Part shown: piece by piece, positions 33,396 through 45,855 of the stretch
How positions within the stretch are numbered: position 1 is the first letter of the stretch
How the letters are laid out: every line of letters starts with the position of its first letter
From: Homarus americanus
Taxonomy: Eukaryota > Arthropoda > Malacostraca > Decapoda > Nephropidae
Direction: 5' to 3'
Assembly: GCF_018991925.1 (NCBI RefSeq)
Contig: NW_024736071.1
Coordinates: 15,089,420-15,153,419 of the forward strand
DNA length: 64,000 nucleotides
Translations under genes and position numbers: made by a program
The notes under the pieces: generated by a model
The model's input: only the letters and a program-made list of their open reading frames with translations
Told to the model about the DNA's origin: nothing
The model's database searches: none

Positions 33396-34284
33396 TCACC
33401 TAGGTGGTATCTGAGCTTACCATCTGTCTGTGAGATGAAGGTGAGTGCCATCATGACTAATTAACTACAGCCTAAATTGTCAGTCTCTATAACATCTAGA
33501 CAGTTATGGGCATAATTATGTGAGTTACCACCTGTTGGCTGCTTGTCATATAGAGCGTACAAGCTCACTTCCTTCCAAGAGCATCCTCATGAACCATTCC
33601 ATGAGTGTGTTCACCCACCAACACCACCTTCACCTGCATTACTGATAAATCTGGAGTGTTCAACATCGCCCCCATATTACGCTCTTTCACCATATGACAA
33701 TTCAGCTTAACACCTGTGCAACTTTCACAGTTTTGCCTGACCATTGTGTAAACAAAACTGATTGCAGTGTAAAGTGTTCATAGCCACACGAAATAAATTC
33801 TCAGTCAGGTATTTGTGACGGAGACAGTCACAAATGTGTTTCCTTGAGACGAACACAGCCACTACAGTAACGTGTTGTCGAGGAGTGTCGGTGTGGGAGT
33901 GTCGTGGGACAGTTCGTCAGGGCCCAGCTCCTGGGAGACTGGGAGGCGTCAAGCACAAACTGGGTGGAGCGGTCCTGCTGGGTGTGGCCTTGCGCTTCTC
34001 ACGCTAGAAGCTCCGTTAATGCCATTGATTGTACAATTTTATCTAAACTAAAAACTGTGATATACTTTTATATAAACATATTTTCCCCTAAGAATCAATA
34101 GAGTTTTGTTTTTCTAATGATGCGTTATATTGTGCAACTGCAAATAATAGTAATCCGGATGGTCAGTTCGGAAGACAAAGAAGAAGCTATTGGTGAAATT
34201 TGATAACCTTCAGACAGTCGCCAAGATGAGCAGGCAAGCACTGGCCGATAGTAAGAAAAATATCCTGTGTGCAGCATCCAATCA
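33395..34284. other. upstream region of cuticle gene A
   Basis: Duplicated in unit 2. It contains a relatively GC-rich block (about 33840-34015) with a 65-codon open frame. This block is conserved between units only because the duplication is recent, so I do not call a gene. It may hold distal regulatory sequence. Confidence 0.4.
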
Positions 34285-34350
34285 CAGGCCCAGGATCACG
34301 TGATCACCTCGCTGGAGCGGTATATATACAGCTCTGCTCACCAAGATTTT
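34285..34350 (+). promoter_or_regulatory. core promoter of cuticle gene A
   Basis: A CACGTG palindrome at 34297-34302 is followed, after exactly 18 bp (ATCACCTCGCTGGAGCGG), by TATATATA at 34321-34328, then TGCTCACCAAGAT. The same order and spacing occurs before genes B, C and D. Transcription probably starts about 25-30 bp after the TATA box. The ATG is 91 bp downstream of the TATA box. Confidence 0.82.
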
Positions 34351-34418
34351 GTCACAGCCATCCAGCTTGCAGAAGTCTCTTGAGGAGTTCGGCTCTCACC
34401 ATATTATACTCAATCAAC

Positions 34419-34912
34419 ATGAAGTTACTGGTAAGTGGCCACCTATTGTAATGGTCCTTTGAACAATAGCAATGTACTTAGAGTAAATCTTTTATGGATA
34501 GATATTTAAATTCATTAACAATGTGTTTTACCTACAGGCAACTATCTGTATGCTCGCTGTCGGCGTCAGCGCACAGGTTGGGTACTCCGGGATCGTGAGT
34601 CCCACTGGTGCCAATACTCAGTTTTCTCACGAATTCGCTGCTAACATCGTTTTGATTGGACCTTCTGGCATTGTCACCGCTAATGGAGAAAACCGACAAT
34701 TGACTGCCGGTGAGGCTCAACTTCACGCCGGCGCCCACCCAGTGCCTGTACCTCATTATGTGGCCCAAAATTTTGTATACGGTCCTTCTGGCTACATCAC
34801 ACCCACAGGACAGAACGTTCAGTACACCCATGAGCAAGCCGCTAACATTGTTCTGACAGGACCCTCAGGTATTGTCTCCAGAGATGGCCAAAACATTCAG
34901 TTCCCCGGCTAG
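34419..34912 (+). CDS. Cuticle_1-type secreted cuticle protein A, two exons, short form ending at in-frame TAG
   Basis: Exon 1 is 34419-34430 (MKLL). The intron is 34431-34537 (GTAAGT...CTACAG, phase 0). Exon 2 starts at 34538 and reaches TAG at 34910-34912, giving 128 residues. Residues 1-16 form a signal peptide ending SVSA/GVSA-like (cleavage probably before QVGYSG). Four copies of the crustacean cuticle repeat follow, at about residues 20-33, 45-59, 86-100 and 112-126 (for example GPSGIVTANGENRQ). Such proteins are secreted by the epidermis into the chitinous exoskeleton. The TAG lies between the fourth repeat and a dibasic site that precedes two more repeats in genes C and D. It could be a truncated functional gene, a readthrough gene or a young pseudogene. 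Start chosen because all four paralogues share this four-codon exon and signal peptide. Confidence 0.82.
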
Positions 34913-35077
34913 TTTGTTTCCCGCAAGAAGCGTGCCGTTATTGGTCCCTCAAGCATGATTTTGGCTGATGGCACTCCCATCCAGTTCAGCAAGCCAGGTG
35001 TCATCATCATGCTGGAAGGACCACCCTCTGGCTACATCCTCAGTGACGTGCGGCACCCCGTTCAGAAGAGGAGCTAG
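34913..35077 (+). pseudogene. in-frame continuation of cuticle gene A after the TAG
   Basis: After TAG the frame stays open for 54 codons to a second TAG at 35075-35077. It encodes FVSRKKR, a fifth repeat (GPSSMILADGTPIQF), a linker, a sixth repeat with two 3-bp insertions relative to C and D (GPPSGYILSDV), and a basic end QKRS that corresponds to QKKS in C and D. This is clearly ancestral coding sequence. Whether it is translated depends on stop readthrough. Confidence 0.78.
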
Positions 35078-35227
35078 GAGGCAAGATTTACACTACCTGA
35101 CCCAAAACTCTCTCAATGACTGTCTCGTCTGCGGGCAACATGGTTATGTCATTTGTATATTTCTTTTGATTATATGCAATGGTGAGGCATTATTTCTTAT
35201 GTACTGTACATTAGTAAAAGTTAGGTC

Positions 35228-35233
35228 AATAAA
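35228..35233 (+). promoter_or_regulatory. poly(A) signal of cuticle gene A
   Basis: AATAAA 151 bp after the second stop, conserved at the same place in gene B (39446). Confidence 0.65.
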
Positions 35234-35594
35234 AATTAATGCCATTGTGAAGATAATTTGTATTCTCATTACATCTCCTCACAATTATTTCTTATTAAAC
35301 CCAGTTTCCATGAAACAATGAGCAAATACAAAAATAAAATATCCCAATCTACGTAGCAGATACTACCAATTATATATTTGAATGACTGTGCTGTACATTA
35401 TGACTGGTGAACATTGTATATATCTCATATGTAAGAACAAAATATAATCTCATTTATACAATGAAATTTACATTTTGCGTTTGATATCGTAGGTGTGATT
35501 AAGAATTAAGTTTCAAAACCACTCTATAAGGAAGCAGAGACTAGACTCACCAATTTTGATGACCTTCCCTCATTAGCAGATAAGGGGTGCGGTG

Positions 35595-35775
35595 GTTAAG
35601 TTGATACAACTCTCTCTTCCTGTAATTGGGGTTGCTGGTTTGCGACCAGGGTATCCCCAGACCCCAGTTCATCCAGCTGTTAATGAGTTACTAACTTTGC
35701 AGTTGGGGAAGTGAAGGAAGTCGAGTTCAGCGCCTGTAATACTACTACCACGTGTACCGAAATAGGATAAAATTG
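35595..35775 (+). repeat. SINE-like copy 4 (unit 2)
   Basis: Paralogue of the copy at 31255-31440, with a 6-bp duplication (CCCCAGACCCCAG) inside. Confidence 0.6.
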
Positions 35776-35834
35776 TTGTAGACTGTATCCGTACTGCTCC
35801 AAATGGGATGTCAGGCTCCTCTCAGTCCCAGACC

Positions 35835-35980
35835 TCCATAAAATATCATGGTGGGAAGGTATGGAACAACTTACCTCCACCCATCCGATCAAAGACTTCG
35901 CTCCCTTCCTTTAAATCATCTCTAAAAAAATATCTATTGTCGAAGTATTAATATTTCTTGTAACACTTACTATATTTACA
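35835..35980 (+). pseudogene. LINE ORF2 C-terminal remnant (unit 2), uninterrupted
   Basis: Same WNNLPP and FKSSLKKYLL sequence as 31490-31860 but with a single CTTTAAAT target site, so it preserves the pre-insertion state of the hAT-like element in unit 1. Confidence 0.65.
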
Positions 35981-36225
35981 GTACCTGCTTTTATTGTACC
36001 ACCATATCCGTTTTATCGGAAATTATCATGTAAATAAATAAGTAATTACCATCGCAACACACATAATTGCCAACTAGACATAATCCTGAAAGCTCTGACC
36101 TCTTGTTCAACCTTATTACTGCACAACCCAGGTTATACTGCTCCCCCATTATACTTATGTTTTTAAATTCCACTCATATTTATATGTATATGTGTATGTG
36201 TATGTATGTGTGTGTATATGTATAT

Positions 36226-37563
<1,338 letters not shown>

Positions 37564-37610
<47 letters not shown>

Positions 37611-37612
37611 CG
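37564..37612. repeat. (TG)n(CG)n microsatellite (unit 2)
   Basis: About 37 bp of (TG)n followed by GCGCGCGCGC. Confidence 0.95.
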
Positions 37613-38502
37613 CATCACCTAGGTGGTATCTGAGCTTACCATCTGTCTGTGAGATGAAGGTGAGTGCCATCATGACTGATTAACTACAGCCTAAATTGTC
37701 AGTCTCTATAACATCTAGACAGTCATGGGCATAATTATGTGAGTTACCACCTGTTGGCTGCTTGTCATATAGAGCGTACAAGCTCACTTCCTTCCAAGAG
37801 CATCCTCATGAACCATTCCATGAGTGTGTTCACCCACCAACACCACCTTCACCTGCATTACTGATAAATCTGGAGTGTTCAACATCGCCCCCATATTACG
37901 CTCTTTCACCATATGACAATTCAGCTTAACACCTGTGCAACTTTCACAGTTTTGCCTGACCATTGTGTAAACAAAACTGATTGCAGTGTAAAGTGTTCAT
38001 AGCCACACGAAATAAATTCTCAGTCAGGTATTTGTGACGGAGACAGTCACAAATGTGTTTCCTTGAGACGAACACAGCCACTACAGTAACGTGTTGTCGA
38101 GGAGCGCCGGTGTGGGAGTGTCGTGGGACAGTTCGTCAGGGCCCAGCTCCTGGGAGACTGGGAGGCGTCAAGCACAAACTGGGTGGAGCGGTCCTGCTGG
38201 GTGTGGCCTTGCGCTTCTCACGCGAGAAGCTCCGTTAATGCCATTGATTGTACAATTTTATCGAAACTAAAAACTGTGATATACTTTCATATAAACATAT
38301 TTTCCCTTAAGAATCAATAGAGTTTTGTTTTTCTAATGATGCGTTATATTGTGCAACTGTAAATAATAGTAATCCGGATTGTCAGTTCGGAAGACAAAGA
38401 AGAAGCTATTGGTGAAATTCGATAACCTTCAGACAGTCGCCAAGATGAGCAGGCAAGCACTGGCCGATAGTAAAAAAATATCCTGTGTGCAGCATCCAAT
38501 CA
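37613..38502. other. upstream region of cuticle gene B
   Basis: Counterpart of 33395-34284 with a few substitutions. No independent gene evidence. Confidence 0.4.
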
Positions 38503-38568
38503 CAGGCCCAGGATCACGTGATCACCTCGCTGGAGCGGTATATATACAGCTCTGCTCACCAAGATTTT
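38503..38568 (+). promoter_or_regulatory. core promoter of cuticle gene B
   Basis: CACGTG at 38515-38520, an 18-bp spacer identical to gene A, TATATATA at 38539-38546, then GCTCACCAAGAT. Confidence 0.82.
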
Positions 38569-38636
38569 GTCACAGCCATCCAGCTTGCAGAAGTCTCTTG
38601 AGGAGTTCGGCTCTCACCATATTATACTCAATCAAC

Positions 38637-39130
38637 ATGAAGTTACTGGTAAGTGGCCACCTATTGTAACGGTCCTTTGAACAATAGCAATGTACTTAGA
38701 GTAAATCTTTTATGGATAGATATTTAAATTCATTAACAATGTGTTTTACCTACAGGCAACTATCTGTATGCTCGCTGTCGGCGTCAGCGCACAGGTTGGG
38801 TACTCCGGGATCGTGAGTCCCACTGGTGCCAATACTCAGTTTTCTCACGAATTCGCTGCTAACATCGTTTTGATTGGACCTTCTGGCATTGTCACCGCTA
38901 ATGGAGAAAACCGACAATTGACTGCCGGTGAGGCTCAACTTCACGCCGGCGCCCACCCAGTGCCTGTACCTCATTATGTGGCCCAAAATTTTGTATACGG
39001 TCCTTCTGGCTACATCACACCCACAGGACAGAACGTTCAGTACACCCACGAGCAAGCCGCTAACATTATTCTGACAGGACCCTCAGGTATTGTCTCCAGA
39101 GATGGCAAGAACATTCAGTTCCACGGCTAG
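38637..39130 (+). CDS. Cuticle_1-type secreted cuticle protein B, two exons, short form ending at in-frame TAG
   Basis: Exon 1 is 38637-38648, the intron is 38649-38755, and exon 2 runs from 38756 to TAG at 39128-39130, giving 128 residues. The gene is nearly identical to A. Visible residue changes near the end are I for V in NIILTGPSG, K for Q in DGKNIQF, and H for P just before the stop. Signal peptide and four cuticle repeats are as in A. Its TAG is at exactly the same codon, so the stop predates the 4.2-kb duplication or was copied between units. The short frame carries no further damage since duplication, which weakly favours function. Confidence 0.82.
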
Positions 39131-39295
39131 TTTGTTTCCCGCAAGAAGCGTGCCGTTATTGGTCCCTCAGGCATGATTTTGGCTTATGGCACTCCCATCC
39201 AGTTCAGCAAGCCAGGTGTCATCATCATGCTGGAAGGACCACCCTCTGGCTACATCCTCAGTGACGTGCGGCACCCCGTTCAGAAGAGGAGCTAG
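39131..39295 (+). pseudogene. in-frame continuation of cuticle gene B after the TAG
   Basis: Open for 54 codons to TAG at 39293-39295, with RKKR, a fifth repeat (GPSGMILAYGTPIQF) and a sixth diverged repeat. Compared with A, B keeps the canonical Gly (GPSG) where A has Ser, while A keeps Asp (ADGT) where B has Tyr. Each copy has therefore lost a different conserved repeat residue after the stop, as expected if this part is no longer selected. Confidence 0.78.
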
Positions 39296-39445
39296 GAGGC
39301 AAGATTTACACTACCTGACCCAAAACTCTCTCAATGACTGTCTCGTCTGCGGGCAACATGGTTATGTCATTTGTTTATTTCTTTTGATTATATGCAATGG
39401 TGAGGCATTATTTCTTATGTACTGTACATTAGTAAAAGTTAGCTC

Positions 39446-39451
39446 AATAAA
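39446..39451 (+). promoter_or_regulatory. poly(A) signal of cuticle gene B
   Basis: AATAAA 151 bp after the second stop, matching gene A. Confidence 0.65.
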
Positions 39452-39697
39452 AATTAATGCCTTTGTGAAGATAATTTGTATTCTCATTACATCTCCTCAC
39501 ATTTATTTCTTATTAAACCCAGTTTCCATGAAACAATGAGCAAATAAAAAAATACAATATCCCAATCTACGTAGCAGATACTACCAATTATATATTTGAA
39601 TGACTGTGCTGTACATTATGACTGGCGAACATTGTATATATTATCATATGTAAGAACAAAATATAATCTCATTTATACAATGAAATTTACATTTTGC

Positions 39698-40316
39698 TGA
39701 AAATTTAGTTGTTATAACTGATATAAAAAAAATTTTTACATGCTGTCTGTCAATTACCAGAGAAGTGTAATATCAAAATATACGGATTCATATTTGTAAT
39801 AGCAAAGCAATTTTTGTGAGATTCTTACTCTAAATGATTTCCATCTTGTTTTGTGTAAATTGTATATTTTTCGCTTTTTAGCACTAATATGGGAAATTGA
39901 ATTACTCCCAAATATTTCATTCCAATAAAGAATGAGACAGCATATGTGTCACTACCATATGTACGTTACGCCGAATAAGGATACTGGTCGATTAGCGTTA
40001 ACTTCTATATATTTATCTTTTTGGGAAACTTCAGACTGGCCATAAACGATCATGCAGATCATAAAAATACATTTTAATGATAAGCTTCATACAAAACCTA
40101 ACAAATACCAGACCTAACCTGACTCAACATATCGTAACCTTTCCTAACCTACTTTAGGGTATAATTTTTTTTATGTTATGATGGTAATCGACGCCTCACA
40201 GGAAACAGAACAAATTTAACCTCTTACGAATTAATTTATATTAATTTAGTGCAATAGAAACAAACAGTTATCCCTTCTCTGCAAAAACCTTTCTTGCTTT
40301 TTAAGGATTAGATGGC
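39698..40316. other. spacer, no gene recognised
   Basis: AT-rich. A loose cluster of CCTAACCT-like words at 40094-40160 recalls arthropod TTAGG repeats but is not a tandem array. Confidence 0.45.
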
Positions 40317-40460
40317 CACCAGGAAAGAAGAAAACACGAAGTTCCCAAGCGCTTTCGTGTAATTCACATCTTCAGGGGTGAGTACAGACTCATCCCTGAA
40401 GATGTGAATTACACGAACGCGCTTGGGAACTTCGTGTTTTCTTCTTTCCTGGTGGTTATC
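40317..40460. mobile_element. two Penelope-like 3' ends in inverted orientation
   Basis: The left arm 40317-40384 is the reverse complement of the Penelope-like 3' end at 49125-49195. The right arm 40388-40460 repeats it in plus orientation (CTGAAGATGTGAATTACACG, then CTTGGGAACTTCGTGTTTTC, then GGTTATCAGCATATA). The arms face each other with about 5-10 bp between them, so the 144-bp block is a near-perfect palindrome. Each arm also contains its own small hairpin (ACACGAA ... TTCGTGT). Confidence 0.85.
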
Positions 40461-40895
<435 letters not shown>

Positions 40896-41336
40896 ATGTA
40901 TGGCTCAGGCCACTGCGACGCTGATCATCGGCTCGTCAGAACCAAGTTCTCGCTTCACGTCACCCCAAAACGGCGAAGACAGCTAGCCTTCAGAAGAGGT
41001 TTTAACACTAATAGTCTGGAGGATCCAGCGGTAGCACATGCTTTCAGAAAGCAGCTCGAACATGGGCTGATACACAACCAGATAACAACCAACCCAATTC
41101 CTAGTGTCGATTGGGATATACTCTTGAGTGTGTCGTGACAAAAATCTGTAGAGAGACCCTCGGCCAGATCGAAAGAATACACCAGGAAATCAATATACTC
41201 ATCGATGATAAACGTGCTGCTCTAACTGAATGGTAGAACAACCCTCATTCTCGGACCAAAGCCGATACCTTCCCAAAGAAGAAAGCAGTGGCCCAGCGCG
41301 AACTTTGCAATCTAAATAATTACTGGTGTAGAAGGC
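40896..41336 (+). pseudogene. RTE-like fragment: endonuclease end and linker
   Basis: Begins with the end of the apurinic-like endonuclease (GHCDADHRLVRTKFSLHV, the conserved .SDHxLV-type motif) and continues FRRGFNTNSLEDPAVAHAFR and a KQLEHGLIHNQ block. A stop is at 41136-41138. It ends at about 41336, where the sequence switches to the 3' end of a minus-strand copy of the same family. Confidence 0.78.
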
Positions 41337-43632
41337 TACATATAGTGCGGGAGGGGCAGTAGCAGTGTCTTTCCGGCGCTGGCGCTTGTCTGCCTAGGTA
41401 TGCAGTCGGGCTAATTCTAAGGTAGTGACACCTCGTTTGGTGGTCTTCCAAGAGATACGGTGTGGAGTGATCGTCTCCTTGGTTAGGGGTTTGATTTGGC
41501 TCTTCAGGTTTTTCTTAAGACTATCCTTAATCCCTTTCCGTTGCTCGCCAGCATTACGTTTTCCACTCGTTAGGTGACTGTAAAATAGCTGCCTTGGCAG
41601 TCTACTGTCGTCCATGCGGGTAACATGTCCAGTCCAACATAGTTGTTCATGGATAATGGTAACCTCGATGCTCCTACAATTGGTGTCAGCAAGAATACTG
41701 GCTTAGTTCTCTTGTCTTCTCAGTGAACTCGGGGTATGGAACGTAGACTACGTTGGTGAAAGTTTTCAAGTGCTTTGAGGTGCCTCCTATATGCGACCCA
41801 TGTCTCACTGCTTTACAGCAGGGTGGAGGGGTCCACTGATTGATATACGTGCAGCTCTGTAGATAATTTCAGCTCCCTACAGCTGAAGACACGGTATGGA
41901 GTCTGCCAAAGGCTTGAGATACACATTTCTGATCCGATGTTTTATCTCTTCATCGATATCTGCGTTGGTGGATAGGTGAGAGCCAAGATACTGAAAGCTG
42001 GTAATATTATTAGAGTGTAGTATCGTTAACCTAGATGGATGGTGGAGGTGTGCCTGAACCAGGGGCAGGCTAAAAGAGAATCTGAGCCTTACGTACATTC
42101 ATTTCAAGGCCGAGATGTGTATACGCATCTGTGTAGGTGTTCAGGTTCTCCTGAAGGGTTGCGTTCAGCGTAGGCGACGAGGGTGAGGTCATCTGAATAC
42201 CGAAGTTCAGTGATGGAAACTGTCGACACCCTTGTTTCTGCCTTGAGTCGTCTTATATTCAAAAGTCCCCTCATCCGGGAGTGGATGTCCACCCCGCCGG
42301 CTAGATCAGCCATGGCACGAGTAATGAATGCAGGCATGATAAGAGAGTTGAGGGCAGAACACATCCTTGTTTTACCCCATTTGGATGGGGGAAGAACTCA
42401 GACTGGGTGCCATTGTGCAGGGCACTGCCGTTCATGCCATCGTTGAGTTGCCTTACAATGGTGGGCTTCCTTGTTGACCGATTTGAAGACATTGGTAATT
42501 TCGATGAAGACGCTGTTCTCGGCACTTTTCCTGTATTTGGCGGACGGCAAAGATCATGTCAGTGACGCAACGTGATGGTCTTAAATCCTCATTAAGATTC
42601 TCAGAGGAAGTTTTCCGCCCAAGAAGAAGTCTGTTTCGGAGGACTCGGGCGTTATTCTTGCGAGCTATGGACAGCAGTAAGATCTTGAGGTAGTTTCCAC
42701 AGCCTGACCGGTCTCTCTTGCTCTTATAGATATTGACAATTGAGGCGTTTTTTAGATCTTGGGGGATTTCCTCCTTTTCCCATATATTCGCCAGGAGAAA
42801 GTGGAGACGGTTGTAAGCAAGATCATCCTGCTTTATGTACCTCGGCTGGGATCCCATCAGGCCCTGTGGAGTTGTTATTTTCCATCTTCTTGATGGCAGT
42901 AGCTACCTCATCACGGCTGGAGGATAACTGAGGTAGGTCAGGTCTGGGTGCTGAGGGACTAACTTTTTTAGTCAGGGAATGGTAGTGCTCTTTCCAACGC
43001 AGATGGATGCCCAACGCAGATGGATGCCTTCGTTTTTAATTAGGAAGTTACCGTCGGGTGAGCGGAGGGGGGCTCTTAGAAAGGGCTGCTCACTCGTACA
43101 GACAAACTGGATTGCACTACTGCCTAGACCCCCAGTGCATAAACGACTTATGTGCAGAATTATGACAATAGACTCATGACAGTTATCTCTGCCTGTCCCC
43201 AATGCGACTCATCTATTGCCATAGGACTTTTGGGGGTGTAAGGGTTCTGATGATGATGGAAAGTATGATGAGCTCGACGATGGCTGTGCATGAGTTGATT
43301 TACAGTATGTGGTGAGGAAGGAGCGCAGACTGCAACCACACATCTTGGCTTACCCTTTTCCTGACCCACTGGTGCAGGCAGCTGCAACAACTGGGGTGAG
43401 GGAGAGTTGCAATGGACTGCCGATAGCCCAGTTTGTTGGGTTTCGCCATTGTAACTTACCATCTTGCATTGCATTTATCCGCCGGTGTAGTCGTTAGGTT
43501 CCCGTGTTGGTCACCTGTTACACCTGTCCCGTCATTGGGGTCTTACTGGAGCTCTGTAAGCACTAAGCATATCTAGCTGATGCGGGGTCCCAGCACAGAT
43601 TTTTCGTTCTGGTTTTACTCCCATCGCCTTAT
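41337..43632 (-). mobile_element. RTE-like non-LTR retrotransposon, decayed, minus strand
   Basis: The 5' segment (43632-43160) corresponds to 20105-20680. ORF2 follows with HLRWKEHYHSL, PDGIPAEVHKAG, RPSRCVTDMIFAVRQ, NGVKQGCVLPSTL (motif B), YSDDLTLVAYAE (motif C, both Asp kept at about 42188-42196), NVRKAQI-like and SHLSTNADIDEEIKHRI blocks, then the C-terminal region ending near 41337. Motif A has a deletion and frameshift near 42490-42510, and other frameshifts break the frame. It shares no insertion with the plus copy at 20105, so it serves as its pre-insertion reference. Confidence 0.82.
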
Positions 43633-44964
43633 ATCTTATCAAGGTAAAACCGCAAGGCAACGGGGCAGTGGTTGGTAAGCGCCAGGGCGTGTCCACATGC
43701 AGGTGGGCCTAAGCGCCGTACCTCTGGGGCCCATTGCTGCACGGAAATCCCCTGCTGGTCTAGCCTGGGACCGCGAGAGACACAGTTACCGCGTTTTGCC
43801 ACGAGGAGACACACACACACACACACGTCTGGAGTGTTACTCAATGACTAAACGCAGAAAAAATATATTTAATCGCACAGAAATGAAGAGATACTAAGTC
43901 TTTTATTCTCGTTCTTGTCTTCTTATTGTCTTAAAATTTTTCTCTTTTATGTTTGATGATAATGGATTCTACCCACCGAACTGCTGAGTATTTTATCTCA
44001 GGGCAATATGTGGCTTTCGAGATAGTGTGTACAACTCTCTCTCTCTCTCATATTTTGTCTACCTAAATGTCTCTGACTATCTCACTCCTATCTATATATC
44101 CACGTGTCTCTCCCTCTTTATCTATCTGTCTATTCCTTTTATCTCTCTGTCTGTCTCCGCCTAGAAATTACACTGACTCTACACGTAGCCAAATGTTTTT
44201 CATTCCATTTGTCAGAAACGAAACTTACCCTAAAAATTTGACTCATGCTGTTATACTCAACCATGTCTTAGTGCTAATACTTCCCGTTCAATAGAATAAA
44301 AAAAATGCAGTTTAAATGGGCTTATCTACACTGTCAAGGTAAAGTAATTTAATTATACATCTTTACAAACTTCAACTCTTGTCTGCTATTTCCATCAGCT
44401 TATCTCTTTTCGGGTAATATTAATGCTCTTTTTTGCTTTGCCAATGTTTATTTATGCAATATCAACATAACTAGTTGTAGTATCTGGGGTTTTTATTGTT
44501 CATGTCAACGAATGTTGCTACAATCTCACCATCCATATAGGGATTATCAACAAGATTATCTGTAATATCAATTTAATAACTGCAGTATCAACTGAAGCTA
44601 GTGCAATATCAAACAATCAAGTTTGCCAAATCTACTTTTATATCTGAAGTATTAATGAACATATCGATTAAATCAAATTAAACCTCCCATATGTCAACAA
44701 CTATTTTGTGTTACGGCTCAAATTAATATTGTGTAAACGTCAGAAAATAATCTTATTGTTATCATAAAACCTATATATTTTTTCGTTTACTCTATGACAC
44801 TGAGTGCATTAGCTCGAGCTGGGCAAAAAGATCTCCCAGGAAACATGTTAGTTAGTCAGTCAGGAGTGTTATCAATGGAGATACCTGTACTTGAATTAGT
44901 AATTAGCTATATATTTTATCGTATAGAATATATTAGGTTACTTCAAGTGATTTCTGCTATACTT
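43633..44964. other. spacer, no gene recognised
   Basis: 43640-43800 is GC-rich with a tRNA-SINE-like look (GGTTGGTAAGCGCCAGG) but no clear second box. The rest is AT-rich with CT-rich patches at about 44035 and 44110-44160. Confidence 0.4.
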
Positions 44965-45287
44965 AAATGTGCATTCAAATAAAGGGGATATAGATAAAGT
45001 TCTTATAATATCCGAGCAGGATAGGACTCGGAGCAACGGATTCAAGTTGGATAAGTTTAGGTTTAGGAGGGAGATAGGAAGAAACTGGTACACAAATAGG
45101 GTGGTGGACGAGTGGAACAAGCTTAGCAACTTTGTAGTTAGTGCGGGAACTCTGGAAAGTTTCAAAAGGAGGCTAGATAGATTCATGGATGATAGAGAGT
45201 GGTAGTAACTCTCGACAGGAGCTGCCATGCACAGGCCAACCGGCCTATTGCAGACTCCTTATTTTCTTATGTTCTTATGTTCTTATT
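44965..45287 (+). mobile_element. LINE family B 3' end, 5'-truncated
   Basis: Encodes ISEQDRTRSNGFKLDKFRFR, REIGRNWYTNRVVDEWNKLS, then FKRRLDRFMDDREW and a stop, followed by a short 3' UTR ending in three TTCTTATG-like octamers (45262-45287). Nearly identical to the insert at 21440-21657. The two copies are similar enough to suggest a recently active family. Confidence 0.88.
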
Positions 45288-45600
45288 TGAATTCACCCAG
45301 AAGATATTTATGGCATCCAAAAGAAATCTTCTTTATCTCAGTCACATAACGTTGTTGCAGGAATATAAGGTATCCGAAAATAATTTGACCTATTTTGGTA
45401 TTCGATCACGATGCACATTTGGAAGTTTACTAAGACAAAAACAACTTATAAGTGTAATAAGAACTGTGTGTGTTATCTCTAGAATGGTTTTCAGGTTGTC
45501 AAATGTCAAAATGGCTCAGATTAATATATGGACAACTTATAAACGCAAAACATTGTATTGTTGGTAAGTTTTACCTAAAGCCAACAATTAGCATTACAGC
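45288..45600. other. spacer between LINE fragment and cuticle gene C
   Basis: AT-rich, no gene. A 122-codon frame starting inside the LINE tail has no recognisable content. Confidence 0.4.
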
Positions 45601-45620
45601 ACAGTTTGCAGACTGATAAG

Positions 45621-45640
45621 TTAATTTCTCAAGAAATTAA
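45621..45640. repeat. inverted repeat downstream of gene C
   Basis: TTAATTTCT and AGAAATTAA are separated by 2 bp. The same block lies downstream of gene D (50175-50194), so it belongs to the duplicated C/D unit. Confidence 0.7.
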
Positions 45641-45731
45641 CCCACTGAGTCAGGATGATATTCTCAACACTAACAGTTGATGAAAGCAAGGAGAAGTAAA
45701 TCTGATAGTTGTTCATTGCATTTGCATATTC

Positions 45732-45737
45732 TTTATT
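45732..45737 (-). promoter_or_regulatory. poly(A) signal of cuticle gene C
   Basis: AATAAA on the minus strand about 119 bp after the stop codon, conserved in gene D. Confidence 0.68.
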
Positions 45738-45855
45738 TTGTAAATGTCTGTTTATAGTACAACCAATACATATCATTAATAATAACCTTGGGCCTACTGT
45801 ATATACAGACTCGAGTCGTTGACAGTTTTGGGTCAGGTAGTCTGAGTCTTGCCTC

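Noticed and set aside
33904..34101. 65-codon frame conserved in both duplication units
   Set aside because: Conservation is explained by the recent duplication. It lacks a known domain, and stops or start shifts differ between units.
34532..34837. 101-codon antisense frame across cuticle gene A (and its twin in B)
   Set aside because: Shadow of the repeat-rich sense frame.
40094..40160. Interstitial TTAGG telomere repeat
   Set aside because: Only scattered CCTAAC-like words, no tandem run of the pentamer.
43640..43850. GC-rich block as a tRNA or SINE
   Set aside because: A loose A-box-like word only. No B box could be found at the right distance.
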